Assembly (NCBI RefSeq): GCF_014145675.1
Contig: NZ_JACGZW010000007.1
Coordinates: forward strand, 466,752-530,751
Source of the DNA: Amycolatopsis dendrobii
Lineage (GTDB): Bacteria; Actinomycetota; Actinomycetes; Mycobacteriales; Pseudonocardiaceae
Reading direction: 5' to 3'
Length of the DNA: 64,000 nt
This document shows, piece after piece, positions 26,034 to 36,216 of the stretch. Within the stretch, counting starts at the first letter, position 1. The number at the start of each line of letters is the position of its first letter. A program made the position numbers and the translations under genes. The notes under the pieces are model-generated. The model was not told the origin of the DNA. It ran no database searches and saw only the letters and a list, made by a program, of their open reading frames with translations.

Positions 26034-26909
26034 TTGCTGCACGTCCAAGAGCTGGTGAAGGTCTACAGCCAGCGCCGCGTGGTCGACACCGTGTCGTTCA
26101 GCCTGCGACCGGGCACGGTGACCGCGTTCCTCGGACCGAACGGCGCCGGGAAATCGACCACGCTGCGGATGATCTGCGGCCTGACCACGCCGACGTCCGG
26201 CACCGCGACCATCGCCGGCCGCCGTTTCGGCGAGTGGCCCAATCCGGCACACGTCGCGGGGGTGCTGCTCGACGCGTCCGCCGTGCACCCGGGCCGCACC
26301 GGGAGACATCATCTGCTCAACGCCGCGAAACTCATGCGGCTGCCCGCCGCCAGGGTGGACCAGGTGCTCGGACAGGTCGGCCTCTCCGACGCGGCGAACC
26401 GGCGGATCGGCAAGTACAGCCTCGGCATGCGGCAGCGGCTCGGCATCGCGCAGGCGCTGCTGTGCGATCCGCCGGTGCTGATCCTCGACGAACCGATCAA
26501 CGGCCTCGACCCGGACGGCATCCGCTCCACCAGGCAGTTGCTGCGCGGGTACGCCCAGCGCGGCGGCACCGTGCTGCTGTCCAGCCACGTGCTGTCCGAA
26601 GTGGACCAGACCGCGGACCGCGTGGTGATGATCGGCCAGGGCCGCGTCGTCGCCGACGGTCCGCTGGAGAGCTTCGCCGGACCGGCCCGCACGCTTATCC
26701 GCACCGCCGACCTTCCCCGGCTGACCTCGGCGCTGCACAACGCCAGGCTCGAACTGCGCCAAACCAGCGCGGACGGGGTGTCCGTCGCCGCCCCGATGAA
26801 ACAGGTGTCCGACCTCGCGTTCGCCGCCCGCGTGCAGGTGCTGGAGCTGCGCGAGGAACAGCAGAACCTGGAAGAGCTTTTCTTCCGGCTCACCGGAGGA
26901 GCCCGATGA
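26034..26909 (+). CDS. ABC transporter ATP-binding protein
   Basis: 291 residues from TTG 26034 behind GGAGGGGGA; a GTG at 25992 is an alternative. ATPase motifs are complete: Walker A GPNGAGKST, signature YSLGMRQRLGIAQALL, Walker B PVLILDEPINGLDP, and the switch His in LLSSHVLSEVDQ. The signature begins SLGM rather than LSGGQ, as in many actinobacterial drug and bacteriocin exporter ATPases. Overlaps the permease gene by four bases (ATGA). Likely energises an exporter. Confidence 0.9.
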   Translation: MLHVQELVKVYSQRRVVDTVSFSLRPGTVTAFLGPNGAGKSTTLRMICGLTTPTSGTATIAGRRFGEWPNPAHVAGVLLDASAVHPGRTGRHHLLNAAKLMRLPAARVDQVLGQVGLSDAANRRIGKYSLGMRQRLGIAQALLCDPPVLILDEPINGLDPDGIRSTRQLLRGYAQRGGTVLLSSHVLSEVDQTADRVVMIGQGRVVADGPLESFAGPARTLIRTADLPRLTSALHNARLELRQTSADGVSVAAPMKQVSDLAFAARVQVLELREEQQNLEELFFRLTGGAR

Positions 26910-27673
26910 TCCCGGCACAGGCGCCCGCCTGGCAGGCCCCGGCGCAGCGGCGCGCGTCGTTCGGCACCGTGGTTGGCGTCGAACTGCGGAAGATGACCGC
27001 GACGGTGGCGGACAAGATCCTGGTGCTCTCCGCGCCGATCCTGCTGGTGACGCTGTCGCTGCTGTTCTTGCAGGGCGGACTGCGCGACTACACGCTCGAC
27101 AAGCAACTGCTGCCGGTGTTCCTCACGATCCGGCTCGGCGCGGTGCTGATGAACGTCGTGCTCGTGAAGCTGATCGCCGCCGAATGGCATTACCGCAGCT
27201 CGCAGCCGACCCTGCTCGCCCAGCCGTCGCGGCTGCGCTACGTGCTCGCGCAGGCCACCATCGCGGTCGGGGTCTGGCTGATCACTTCCGGGCTGAACCT
27301 GCTGATGACCTTCACCTACTACCGAAGCCAGCTCGAGGGATACGACACGCAGTTCCTGCTCGACGCCCGGCCGGGCGCGATGGTCACGACGATCCTGCTC
27401 GGCGGGTTCTGCATGACCCTGCTCGCGGTCACCATCGGCTGGCTGATCCCCAACACCGCCGGATCGATCACCGCCTACGTCCTGCTGTCGCTGCTGTTCG
27501 TGTTCCTGCAGAGCGGCATCGACTACGCGGGATGGGTCGATCCGGCCGAACCCGCGCGGCAGCTCGCGGGAATCGCCAAGCACGGACCGGTCGCGCTGGC
27601 CACGTCGCTGGTGGTGTGGATCGGCCTCGCCGGGGTCGCGATCTGGCGGGCGGGCACGCGCGAAGCGGCGTGA
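26906..27673 (+). CDS. ABC transporter permease (ABC-2 type)
   Basis: 255 residues with about six membrane helices (ILVLSAPILLVTLSLLFL, YVLLSLLFVFLQSG and others). The N-terminal part (VVGVELRKMTATVADK) is typical of ABC-2 exporter permeases that partner a single ATPase. Translationally coupled to the ATP-binding protein. Substrate unknown. Convergent with the lipoprotein gene seven bases later. Confidence 0.85.
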   Translation: MIPAQAPAWQAPAQRRASFGTVVGVELRKMTATVADKILVLSAPILLVTLSLLFLQGGLRDYTLDKQLLPVFLTIRLGAVLMNVVLVKLIAAEWHYRSSQPTLLAQPSRLRYVLAQATIAVGVWLITSGLNLLMTFTYYRSQLEGYDTQFLLDARPGAMVTTILLGGFCMTLLAVTIGWLIPNTAGSITAYVLLSLLFVFLQSGIDYAGWVDPAEPARQLAGIAKHGPVALATSLVVWIGLAGVAIWRAGTREAA

Positions 27674-27680
27674 CCGCGGG

Positions 27681-28328
27681 TCAGCCTGCCAGCGAGCCGC
27701 CACCGGGGTCGACCGCGTTCAGGTAGGCCTCGGCGGCCTTCTGCGCGTCCGGACAGAACTGCTGAGCGGTCTGGCGGTCGACGTCGACACTGTCGCCGGG
27801 GACCGGACCCTTGCCCGCCTCGGTGCCGACCCGGACCGTGACGACCTGCAGCGAGCCGGTGTTCACCGCGACCACGCAGCCGTATCCCTGGAGCTGGGAA
27901 ACCGCGTAGTAGCGGTCCAGCACCAGCATCCGGCGGAAGTGGTGGACGCTGTAGTCGTAGACCTTCCACCAGCCGGGCCACGGCTCCGGAATGCGCTGGT
28001 CCGGGTCCATCGAGCCGACCTCGACCTGCGTGCCCGCCGACCGCTGCATGACGCAGGCCTTGGCATACGGGTTGAACATCGGCGAACTGCCGCCGAGGGC
28101 GCCCAGCAACTGCGGGTTCTTCTCGAACTGCGAACAGTCGCCGGGAAACAGCTTCGGCCTGCTCGTGATGACCGGCAGCGTGTCGTAAGCGATCGAATCC
28201 GCCGGCAGCCGCGGCGCGGGTTTCCCCGGCGGCGGAGCGGGCGCGACGGCGCACCCGGGCAGCAAAGCCGCCGCTGCGACAGCGCTCGCGATGATCGCGG
28301 TGATCGCTCGGTTACGCACGGAAAGCAC
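27681..28328 (-). CDS. Lipoprotein of unknown function
   Basis: 215 residues from GTG 28328. A signal with Arg (VRNRAITAIIASAVAAAA) leads to the lipobox LLPGC, so the lipidated Cys is near residue 26. The mature protein has conserved-looking Cys (PGDCSQF, KACVMQR, GYGCVVA, QQFCPDA) and Trp-rich segments (PEPWPGWWKVYDYSVHHF). The four cysteines suggest two disulfides. It lies between the ABC exporter and leuS. No known domain is recognised. Confidence 0.65.
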   Translation of the reverse strand: MLSVRNRAITAIIASAVAAAALLPGCAVAPAPPPGKPAPRLPADSIAYDTLPVITSRPKLFPGDCSQFEKNPQLLGALGGSSPMFNPYAKACVMQRSAGTQVEVGSMDPDQRIPEPWPGWWKVYDYSVHHFRRMLVLDRYYAVSQLQGYGCVVAVNTGSLQVVTVRVGTEAGKGPVPGDSVDVDRQTAQQFCPDAQKAAEAYLNAVDPGGGSLAG

Positions 28329-28332
28329 AGTA

Positions 28333-28359
28333 CCGGCCCGGGATCGGCTCCCGGGCCGG
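28333..28359 (-). terminator. Hairpin after leuS
   Basis: Perfect 10-bp GC arms CCGGCCCGGG and CCCGGGCCGG with a seven-base loop, 12 bases beyond the leuS stop. It lacks a T tract and lies just before the lipoprotein start. Confidence 0.65.
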
Positions 28360-28370
28360 AACGAGCTTTT

Positions 28371-31259
<2,889 letters not shown>

Positions 31260-31300
31260 CGCCGTCTTCCTCCGTGTCGAGCCACTCCCAGAAACAACTC

Positions 31301-31330
31301 GACCCCCCAAGCCAGAAGGCATGAGGGGTC
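31301..31330 (-). terminator. Putative attenuator hairpin before leuS
   Basis: On the minus strand GACCCCTCATGCC pairs with GGCTTGGGGGGTC (two or three mismatches) around a TTCT loop, followed by GAGTTGTTTC. It lies 28 bases after the stop of the leucine-rich leader peptide and about 40 bases before the leuS ATG. Confidence 0.5.
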
Positions 31331-31358
31331 GCCGCGCCGAGCCGGTCATCGGACCAGG

Positions 31359-31397
31359 TCAGCGCGGCAGGCCAAGGAGCAGCCGAGCCGTGTTCAT
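31359..31397 (-). CDS. Leucine-rich leader peptide of leuS
   Basis: A 12-codon frame, peptide MNTARLLLGLPR, with three consecutive leucine codons (CTG CTC CTT) and a fourth after Gly. The TACGAT element at 31404-31409 lies six bases upstream of the ATG, so the leader could be translated from a leaderless transcript. A hairpin follows at 31301-31330 and then leuS. Known leucine and branched-chain leader peptides have the same logic: stalling at leucine codons when charged tRNA-Leu is low prevents termination. Inferred from sequence only. Confidence 0.55.
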   Translation of the reverse strand: MNTARLLLGLPR

Positions 31398-31403
31398 GCA
31401 CTC

Positions 31404-31409
31404 ATCGTA
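31404..31409 (-). promoter_or_regulatory. -10 element of the leuS leader transcript
   Basis: TACGAT on the minus strand, fitting TANNNT, six bases before the leader-peptide ATG. It sits just outside the 3-prime end of the phytase-like gene. No clear -35 box. Confidence 0.4.
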
Positions 31410-31418
31410 ACGCGCTGG

Positions 31419-32579
31419 TCAAAGCCGTTCCGACGGGACCGCCAAAGCGACGACCTGGGTGACTTGCGACGCGGAGAAGTTGTTGTCGCTCACGAGCACG
31501 AGACTGCGCTCCCCGGACGGCAGCGCCGGGCCCCAGGTCATCCCCTCGATGTTGTCCACAGTGGACAGCGGAAGAGCGGAAAGGTCGGCGAGCAGCCGCT
31601 TCTTCACCGGCTTGACGTGCTTGGCGGCGGTCAGCGACGGCGTGTTCAGGACGTTCGTCGCGCCCGTAGTGTCGATTTCGAAGATGCGCACCTTGTTGCC
31701 GACGCCGGTGACGAAGGACCGCTCCATCATCAGGAATTTCGTCGGATCGGCCTGGTTCACCGCGAGCATCGAGGAGACTCCGGTGTCGGCGAATCCCGTG
31801 GCGGGCTTCGGCTCGGCGAAAAGTTTCTCCTGCGGGTACGCGTACTGCGCGAGCACGTGCCCAAACCGGCTCTGCAGGGTGATCCGCGACAACGCACCCG
31901 ACACCGGCGTCGGCGGCGGCCCGTCCTGCAGCAGCGGGGCCTCGACCTCGCTGGCCAGCAGCGTGCCGAACCCGGTGTAGGCGAGGCCTTCGAGGACGTA
32001 ATTGCGGCGCGGACCGGCGTCCGGCGTCATCCGCTCGTTGGCGGGCAGCGGCAGGTCGCGGACATAGTGCCCGTCGCGGGTCGCCTCGCGGATCGACGGC
32101 TGGATCAGGTGCTGGTCGGCGAGCCGATCGCCTTCCTGCGACCAGGTGTAGTGCCCGGTCCACGGGTCGACGCGCAGTTCCTCGGGGTCGATCGTCTGCT
32201 CGTTCTGCGGAGCGGCCGGGTCGTTCTTCGCGAGCGGTGGGTAAGGCGTGCCGCTCGGGCGCAGCAGCGGATGCGTGCCGGTGAAGGTGACCGGACCCAC
32301 ACCGTTCGCGCCGACGTCGAACTTCGCGGTGTAGAAGCGGGCCGGGTTGATCGCGGACCGGTCGTCGCTGATGAAGACATAGCCGCCGGTGCGCGGATCG
32401 AAGTCGACCGACGACAACCCGCCGACTGTGGTGCCCTGGAACTGCAAGTTGTGCGGTACGAGCTGCTCACCGAGCAGCCGAACCGGCCGCGGCGCGGCAT
32501 CGGCGGTTCCTGGGATGAGCAAGGACAGCGTGACGATCCCGGCGGCGGCGAGCAGCCGGTGTCGCGTGGACGAAGACAT
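31419..32579 (-). CDS. Secreted phytase-like esterase
   Basis: 386 residues from ATG 32579, whose product has a Sec signal (SSTRHRLLAAAGIVTLSLL, then TADAAP). The mature protein matches the esterase-like activity of phytase family: GGLSSVDFDPRTGGYVFISD, EELRVDPWTGHYTWSQEG, NYVLEGLAYTG and TVDNIEGMTWGP recur as beta-propeller strands. Members are found outside the cell and hydrolyse phosphate or carboxyl esters; the exact substrate is not known. It reads in the same direction as leuS and ends where the leuS promoter begins. Confidence 0.85.
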   Translation of the reverse strand: MSSSTRHRLLAAAGIVTLSLLIPGTADAAPRPVRLLGEQLVPHNLQFQGTTVGGLSSVDFDPRTGGYVFISDDRSAINPARFYTAKFDVGANGVGPVTFTGTHPLLRPSGTPYPPLAKNDPAAPQNEQTIDPEELRVDPWTGHYTWSQEGDRLADQHLIQPSIREATRDGHYVRDLPLPANERMTPDAGPRRNYVLEGLAYTGFGTLLASEVEAPLLQDGPPPTPVSGALSRITLQSRFGHVLAQYAYPQEKLFAEPKPATGFADTGVSSMLAVNQADPTKFLMMERSFVTGVGNKVRIFEIDTTGATNVLNTPSLTAAKHVKPVKKRLLADLSALPLSTVDNIEGMTWGPALPSGERSLVLVSDNNFSASQVTQVVALAVPSERL

Positions 32580-32644
32580 GGCCCGTAGCACAGCCGACGA
32601 GGGTATCCGGGACATTGCCGCGAGGTCACGCTTATCCTCAGAGG

Positions 32645-33064
32645 GTGTTCGCTATCGCGCTCGTTCCGATCGTCCTGGGTGTCGTCGTCGGCTGGGGTGG
32701 ATTCCTCGGCGTGCGCGGACGGCTGAGCAGGGCAAGCGGAGCCGGAGTCCGGACCGAAGCCTCGATGCGCAGCGAAGAGGCGTTCAAACTCGCCAACCGG
32801 GTCGCCGGAATCCCGACCCTGGCCGGCGGCGCGGCCGCGGTCGTCTGCGGACTCGCCGGTCTCGCGATCCCCGCCACGGCGGGCCTGGTCGCCGCCGCGA
32901 TCGTCGGCTTGCTCGGCCTGCTGGTGATGGTCGTCGCCGGAGCCCGGATGGGCGCGCGAGCCGCCTTGACCGTGCCCGCCCCGTCGCCGGTTCCCGCTGG
33001 CTGCAGCGGCTGCGCGTGCGGCGCTGGCGGCTGCGGAGTCCTGCAGAAGTCCAGCGAGGCCTAG
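32645..33064 (+). CDS. SdpI-like membrane protein
   Basis: 139 residues from GTG 32645. Three hydrophobic helices (FAIALVPIVLGVVVGWGGFL, IPTLAGGAAAVVCGLAGLAI, LVAAAIVGLLGLLVMVVAG) and the segment EEAFKLANRVAGIPTLAGG match the SdpI family, of which Bacillus SdpI is the immunity protein to the SdpC toxin; most actinobacterial members are uncharacterised. The C-terminus is unusual: a short cysteine-rich tip (GCSGCACGAGGCG). Its stop overlaps that of the convergent YqgE gene by four bases. Confidence 0.7.
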   Translation: MFAIALVPIVLGVVVGWGGFLGVRGRLSRASGAGVRTEASMRSEEAFKLANRVAGIPTLAGGAAAVVCGLAGLAIPATAGLVAAAIVGLLGLLVMVVAGARMGARAALTVPAPSPVPAGCSGCACGAGGCGVLQKSSEA

Positions 33065-33642
33065 TTCCGCTGCAAATCGCCAGGATGGGTGGCCAGCAAC
33101 GCGAGCGGCACCCCCTGGCGGCGCAACACCTGACCCCACAGGTCACGGCTGGGCGGCGCGAGAATGTCGCTAGGCAGCGCAGGAACGATCACCCAGTCCT
33201 CGCGCTCGATCTCGCCCGCGAGCTGCCCCGAGTCCCACCCGGCATAACCCGCGAACACGCGCACGCCCCGCACCTTGGGCACGAGCACCTCGGGATCGCT
33301 GTCCAGATCAACCAGCGCGACCGGCCCCCGCACCGCGACCACCCCCGGAACGCTGGAAGCGGTCTCCCCGGTCCGCAACGCGGCGAGACAAAGCGCGGTC
33401 TTCTTGTCGACCGGCCCGCCGACGAACACCGACTGCGGCTCGGCGACATGCGCGCCCCACCCCGGCAGGACGTCATTCACCGGAACATCGGACGGCCGGT
33501 TCAAGACCACCCCGAGCGTGCCCTCCGCCCGATGATCGATCACGAACACCACGGTCCGCTTGAAGTTCGGGTCGAACATCGTGGGTGCGGCGACCAGGAG
33601 CGTTCCCGGTTCAACCTCGGCGTCCGCTGGCACGCCACCCAT
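33061..33642 (-). CDS. YqgE/AlgH family protein
   Basis: 193 residues if started at ATG 33642; a longer form from GTG 33726 adds a glycine-rich stretch. The UPF0301 signature is present: GTLLVAAPTMFDPNFKRTV, GTLGVVLNRPS, VFVGGPVDKK and VFAGYAGWDSGQL. Function is unknown despite wide distribution; the AlgH name comes from alginate regulation in Pseudomonas. Its place near leuS and an MFS permease matches the Mycobacterium order. Confidence 0.85.
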   Translation of the reverse strand: MGGVPADAEVEPGTLLVAAPTMFDPNFKRTVVFVIDHRAEGTLGVVLNRPSDVPVNDVLPGWGAHVAEPQSVFVGGPVDKKTALCLAALRTGETASSVPGVVAVRGPVALVDLDSDPEVLVPKVRGVRVFAGYAGWDSGQLAGEIEREDWVIVPALPSDILAPPSRDLWGQVLRRQGVPLALLATHPGDLQRN

Positions 33643-34523
33643 GATCCCATCACCCGCCACGGGAAATCCTCCCGGCACGGGAACACCAGCACCACCCGCC
33701 CCGTTGAGAACAATGAGCCGGCGCACTCGTGTCCCCCGGGCTCACTGAAGAACCGCCTTTGTGGAATACCGGTCCGGCCGGAGCCACACTGCGCCAAGCC
33801 GCCGAGAGGCGAAACGAGTGCGCCGGTGTTCTCTTCTCCTGTTCGGTGCTTCGCACCTTCCCCGTCCCACCGGCGCCGTGTACCCGGGGGGCCGAGCCCC
33901 CCGGACCCCCGCGGTGCCTTCGGTTGCGGTTTTCGGGGTGGGCGGGGGCGGAGCCCCCTTTGCTTGGGAGCCGTGGGCGGGTGGGGTTGTTCGGTTCGGT
34001 TTCGTTGGGGCTGGGGTGGGTCTTGAACGCTTGAGGCACGCAGATCGCCACCTAAACCTGCCCATCGCCCAGCAATCTGCCGCGGGCCGAATGCGGGTGG
34101 ATCTTCGTTGCTTCGGGCCTGCGGCTTGCCGCCCACGCCTGCCCACCGCCCAGCAACGTCCCTCGGACCAGCGCGGGTGGGGCTCAGTCTGTTCCGGAGG
34201 TCGCTGCTCGCGACCTCAGCGAGCTCGCTGTCCGGCGACCTGTGGATCTTCGTCTTCGGGCTTGTTGCTGGGCTAGCCAGGCCAACTCACCACCTGCCCC
34301 GAGCCGAGGCGGGTGGGCCTTTAACGCTTCGGGGTCGCTGCTGATCGCCCAAGCCGCTAACCATCGCAACCTCCCCGCCATCCCGGTGCGTTTGGTCCTG
34401 TGTGGGCTGCCGTTCCTAGGGGGCTAGCCCTTCGCGGGTTGCGGGCGTCTGTCGCGGGATGGGTTTTGTTGGCGGGGGCTCGGATTTCGTTGGTTTGTCG
34501 GGGTTGGTCGGTAGGGTTGTGTG
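33643..34523. repeat. Non-coding region with direct repeats and G-rich hairpins
   Basis: About 880 bases without a supported gene (reading frames present lack codon bias and known motifs; the first 84 bases could belong to an extended YqgE). It holds two hairpins of the same type, GGGGGGC-CGA-GCCCCCC (33886-33902) and GGGGGC-GGA-GCCCCC followed by TTT (33944-33958). A 19-base direct repeat, CCTGCCCAYCGCCCAGCAA, occurs at 34057-34075 and 34138-34156, with surrounding GCGGGTGG also repeated, so an ~81-base unit has been duplicated. A further degenerate copy may lie near 34290. Confidence 0.5.
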
Positions 34524-35834
34524 GTGAGGGTGGGGGAGCGGGGGCAGGTGCGCGGGCTCGTCCGGGATCCGTCGTTTCGGCGGTTGTTGTTCACCCGGTT
34601 CGCGGCTCAGTGGGGCGACGGGGTCTTCCGGGCCGGGCTGGCCGGAGCCGTCCTGTTCAATCCCGAGCGGGCGACTGATCCGCTGGCCATCGCGGAGGGG
34701 TTCGCGGCTTTGCTGCTGCCGTATTCGCTGGTGGGGCCGTTCGCGGGGGCGTTGCTTGATCGGTGGGATCGGCGGCGGGTGCTGGTGTTCGCCAATCTCG
34801 GGCGGGCGGTGGCGATCGTGGCCTCGGTCGTCGCGGTGGGGGCCGGGGTGGGCGGGATCGGGTTGTTCTCGCTCGCGTTGCTCGCCGAGGGGATCAGCCG
34901 GTTCATTGGGTCCGGGTTGTCTGCTGCGTTGCCGCACGTAGTCGAGCCGCGAGCGGTGGTTTCGGCTAATGCGGTCGCGGCGACGCTGGGGTCGGCGATC
35001 GCGGTCGTTGGCGGTGGGTGCGCGATCGGGTTGCGGGCGGTGTTCGGGTCTGGAGATGTCGGGTCGGCGGAGACTACGGCGTTCGCTGCGGCAGGGGCGT
35101 TGGTGTCGGCGCTCCTTGCGCACCGGTTCGCGAAAGGCGTGCTGGGGCCGACTGTTGTTGATGAGCCGACTAATCCGGTGGTCGCCGTTGCGCGGGGGCT
35201 CGCTGACGGGGCTCGGCACGCGTGGCGGGCGCCTCGGGTCACGGCTGGGTTCGTGGCGTTGTTCGCGCATCGGGCGGCGTACGGGATTTCGTTGTTGCTC
35301 AGCGTGTTGTTGATGCGCAATTACTTCGCTGACGACGGGATCTTCCGCGCGGGACTGCCTGGGCTTGGGCAGCTGGTCGCGTGCGCTGGGGCGGGCATTC
35401 TGGTCGCGGGGCTGGTGACGGCTCGGCTGATTCGGTCGCTTGGGCGGACTCAGGCGGTGCTGGGGTCGTTGCTCGTTTCGGCGGTCGCGCAGGCTGCGCT
35501 GGGGTTGCCGATGCTGCTGCCGTTGGCGTTGATCGCATCGTTCCTGATCATGGGGACCGGACAGGTCGTGAAGCTGTCCGTCGACTCGTCGGTGCAGCTC
35601 GATATCGCGGACGAGGCTCGCGGGCGGGTCTTCGCGCTGTACGACACTCTGTTCAACATCACCCAGGTGGCGGCGGTTTCGCTCGCCGCGCTCTTCGTCA
35701 AGGACAACGGGTACTCGCCCGAGCTCATGGTGGTCGCGACCGCGCTCTATCTGCTGGGCGGTGCCGGATATCTGCTGGCCCGCCGACGTCACGGCGATTC
35801 GCTGCCGCAAACCGTTGAACCCAAACGGGGGTAG
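34524..35834 (+). CDS. MFS transporter
   Basis: 436 residues with about 12 hydrophobic helices. Cytoplasmic loop motif LDRWDRRRVLVFANLGRA is the MFS motif A variant, and the sequence as a whole fits drug-efflux permeases of the MFS_3 group, as in the gene found at the same place in Mycobacterium. The start is one of two adjacent GTG codons (34521 and 34524). Codons end more often in G here than in neighbours. Substrate unknown. Confidence 0.85.
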   Translation: MRVGERGQVRGLVRDPSFRRLLFTRFAAQWGDGVFRAGLAGAVLFNPERATDPLAIAEGFAALLLPYSLVGPFAGALLDRWDRRRVLVFANLGRAVAIVASVVAVGAGVGGIGLFSLALLAEGISRFIGSGLSAALPHVVEPRAVVSANAVAATLGSAIAVVGGGCAIGLRAVFGSGDVGSAETTAFAAAGALVSALLAHRFAKGVLGPTVVDEPTNPVVAVARGLADGARHAWRAPRVTAGFVALFAHRAAYGISLLLSVLLMRNYFADDGIFRAGLPGLGQLVACAGAGILVAGLVTARLIRSLGRTQAVLGSLLVSAVAQAALGLPMLLPLALIASFLIMGTGQVVKLSVDSSVQLDIADEARGRVFALYDTLFNITQVAAVSLAALFVKDNGYSPELMVVATALYLLGGAGYLLARRRHGDSLPQTVEPKRG

Positions 35835-35863
35835 TAACTCACCGTCTGGCATTAGGGTGACTT

Positions 35864-35908
35864 GTGACCCGGTCGAGTTAATCTCGGCACGCGCAACAGA
35901 CACGGGGG
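35864..35908 (+). promoter_or_regulatory. Upstream motif shared by the two TNT transcription units (copy 1)
   Basis: GTGACCCGGTC at 35864-35874 and ACACGGGGG at 35900-35908, just ahead of the YbaB-like gene. The same pair, GTGACACGGTC and ACACGGGGG, lies before the second TNT gene (39902-39940). The repeat suggests common regulation or descent by duplication. Confidence 0.4.
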
Positions 35909-35913
35909 CCACC

Positions 35914-36216
35914 GTGAGCACCATCGGCGACGACCGTGCCCGTCTCGACGCCGCTCCAGCTGTCCTGACCTCGCCCGACGGGCTCGTCCGCGCGACCGCC
36001 GGGCCGGCCGGCACGCTTGGCAGGCTCGAATTCGCCCCGGACGCCTTCGAGCGGACGACCCCCGCACAGCTCGCGTCGACCGTCCAGACGCTCGTGCAGC
36101 ACCTGGCCGACGCACCCGAACCGCAGCACAGCTCCTCGATGCCCGCCCCGCGGCCGACCCCGCGCCGCGTCCGTCCGCGCGGAACCGTTCCGCAGAACCG
36201 CCGTCGCGGGTCCTGA
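35914..36216 (+). CDS. YbaB/EbfC-like small protein
   Basis: 100 residues from GTG 35914. The central stretch (TSPDGLVRATAGPAGTLGRL, followed by EFAPDAFERTTPAQLAS) has the strand-then-helix pattern of the YbaB/EbfC family, whose members bind DNA as dimers. The C-terminus is basic and Pro-rich (PAPRPTPRRVRPRG), which would aid nucleic acid binding. In actinobacterial secretion and toxin loci such small proteins often precede large effectors. It overlaps the next start by one base (TGATG), so it leads the TNT-type operon. Confidence 0.55.
   Translation: MSTIGDDRARLDAAPAVLTSPDGLVRATAGPAGTLGRLEFAPDAFERTTPAQLASTVQTLVQHLADAPEPQHSSSMPAPRPTPRRVRPRGTVPQNRRRGS

Noticed and set aside
33727..34276. Overlapping frames in the 33.7-34.3 kb non-coding block
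   Set aside because: They are low in aliphatic codons, have no ribosome site and code for Pro/Arg/Gly-rich strings on several frames, as expected for chance frames in GC-rich DNA.
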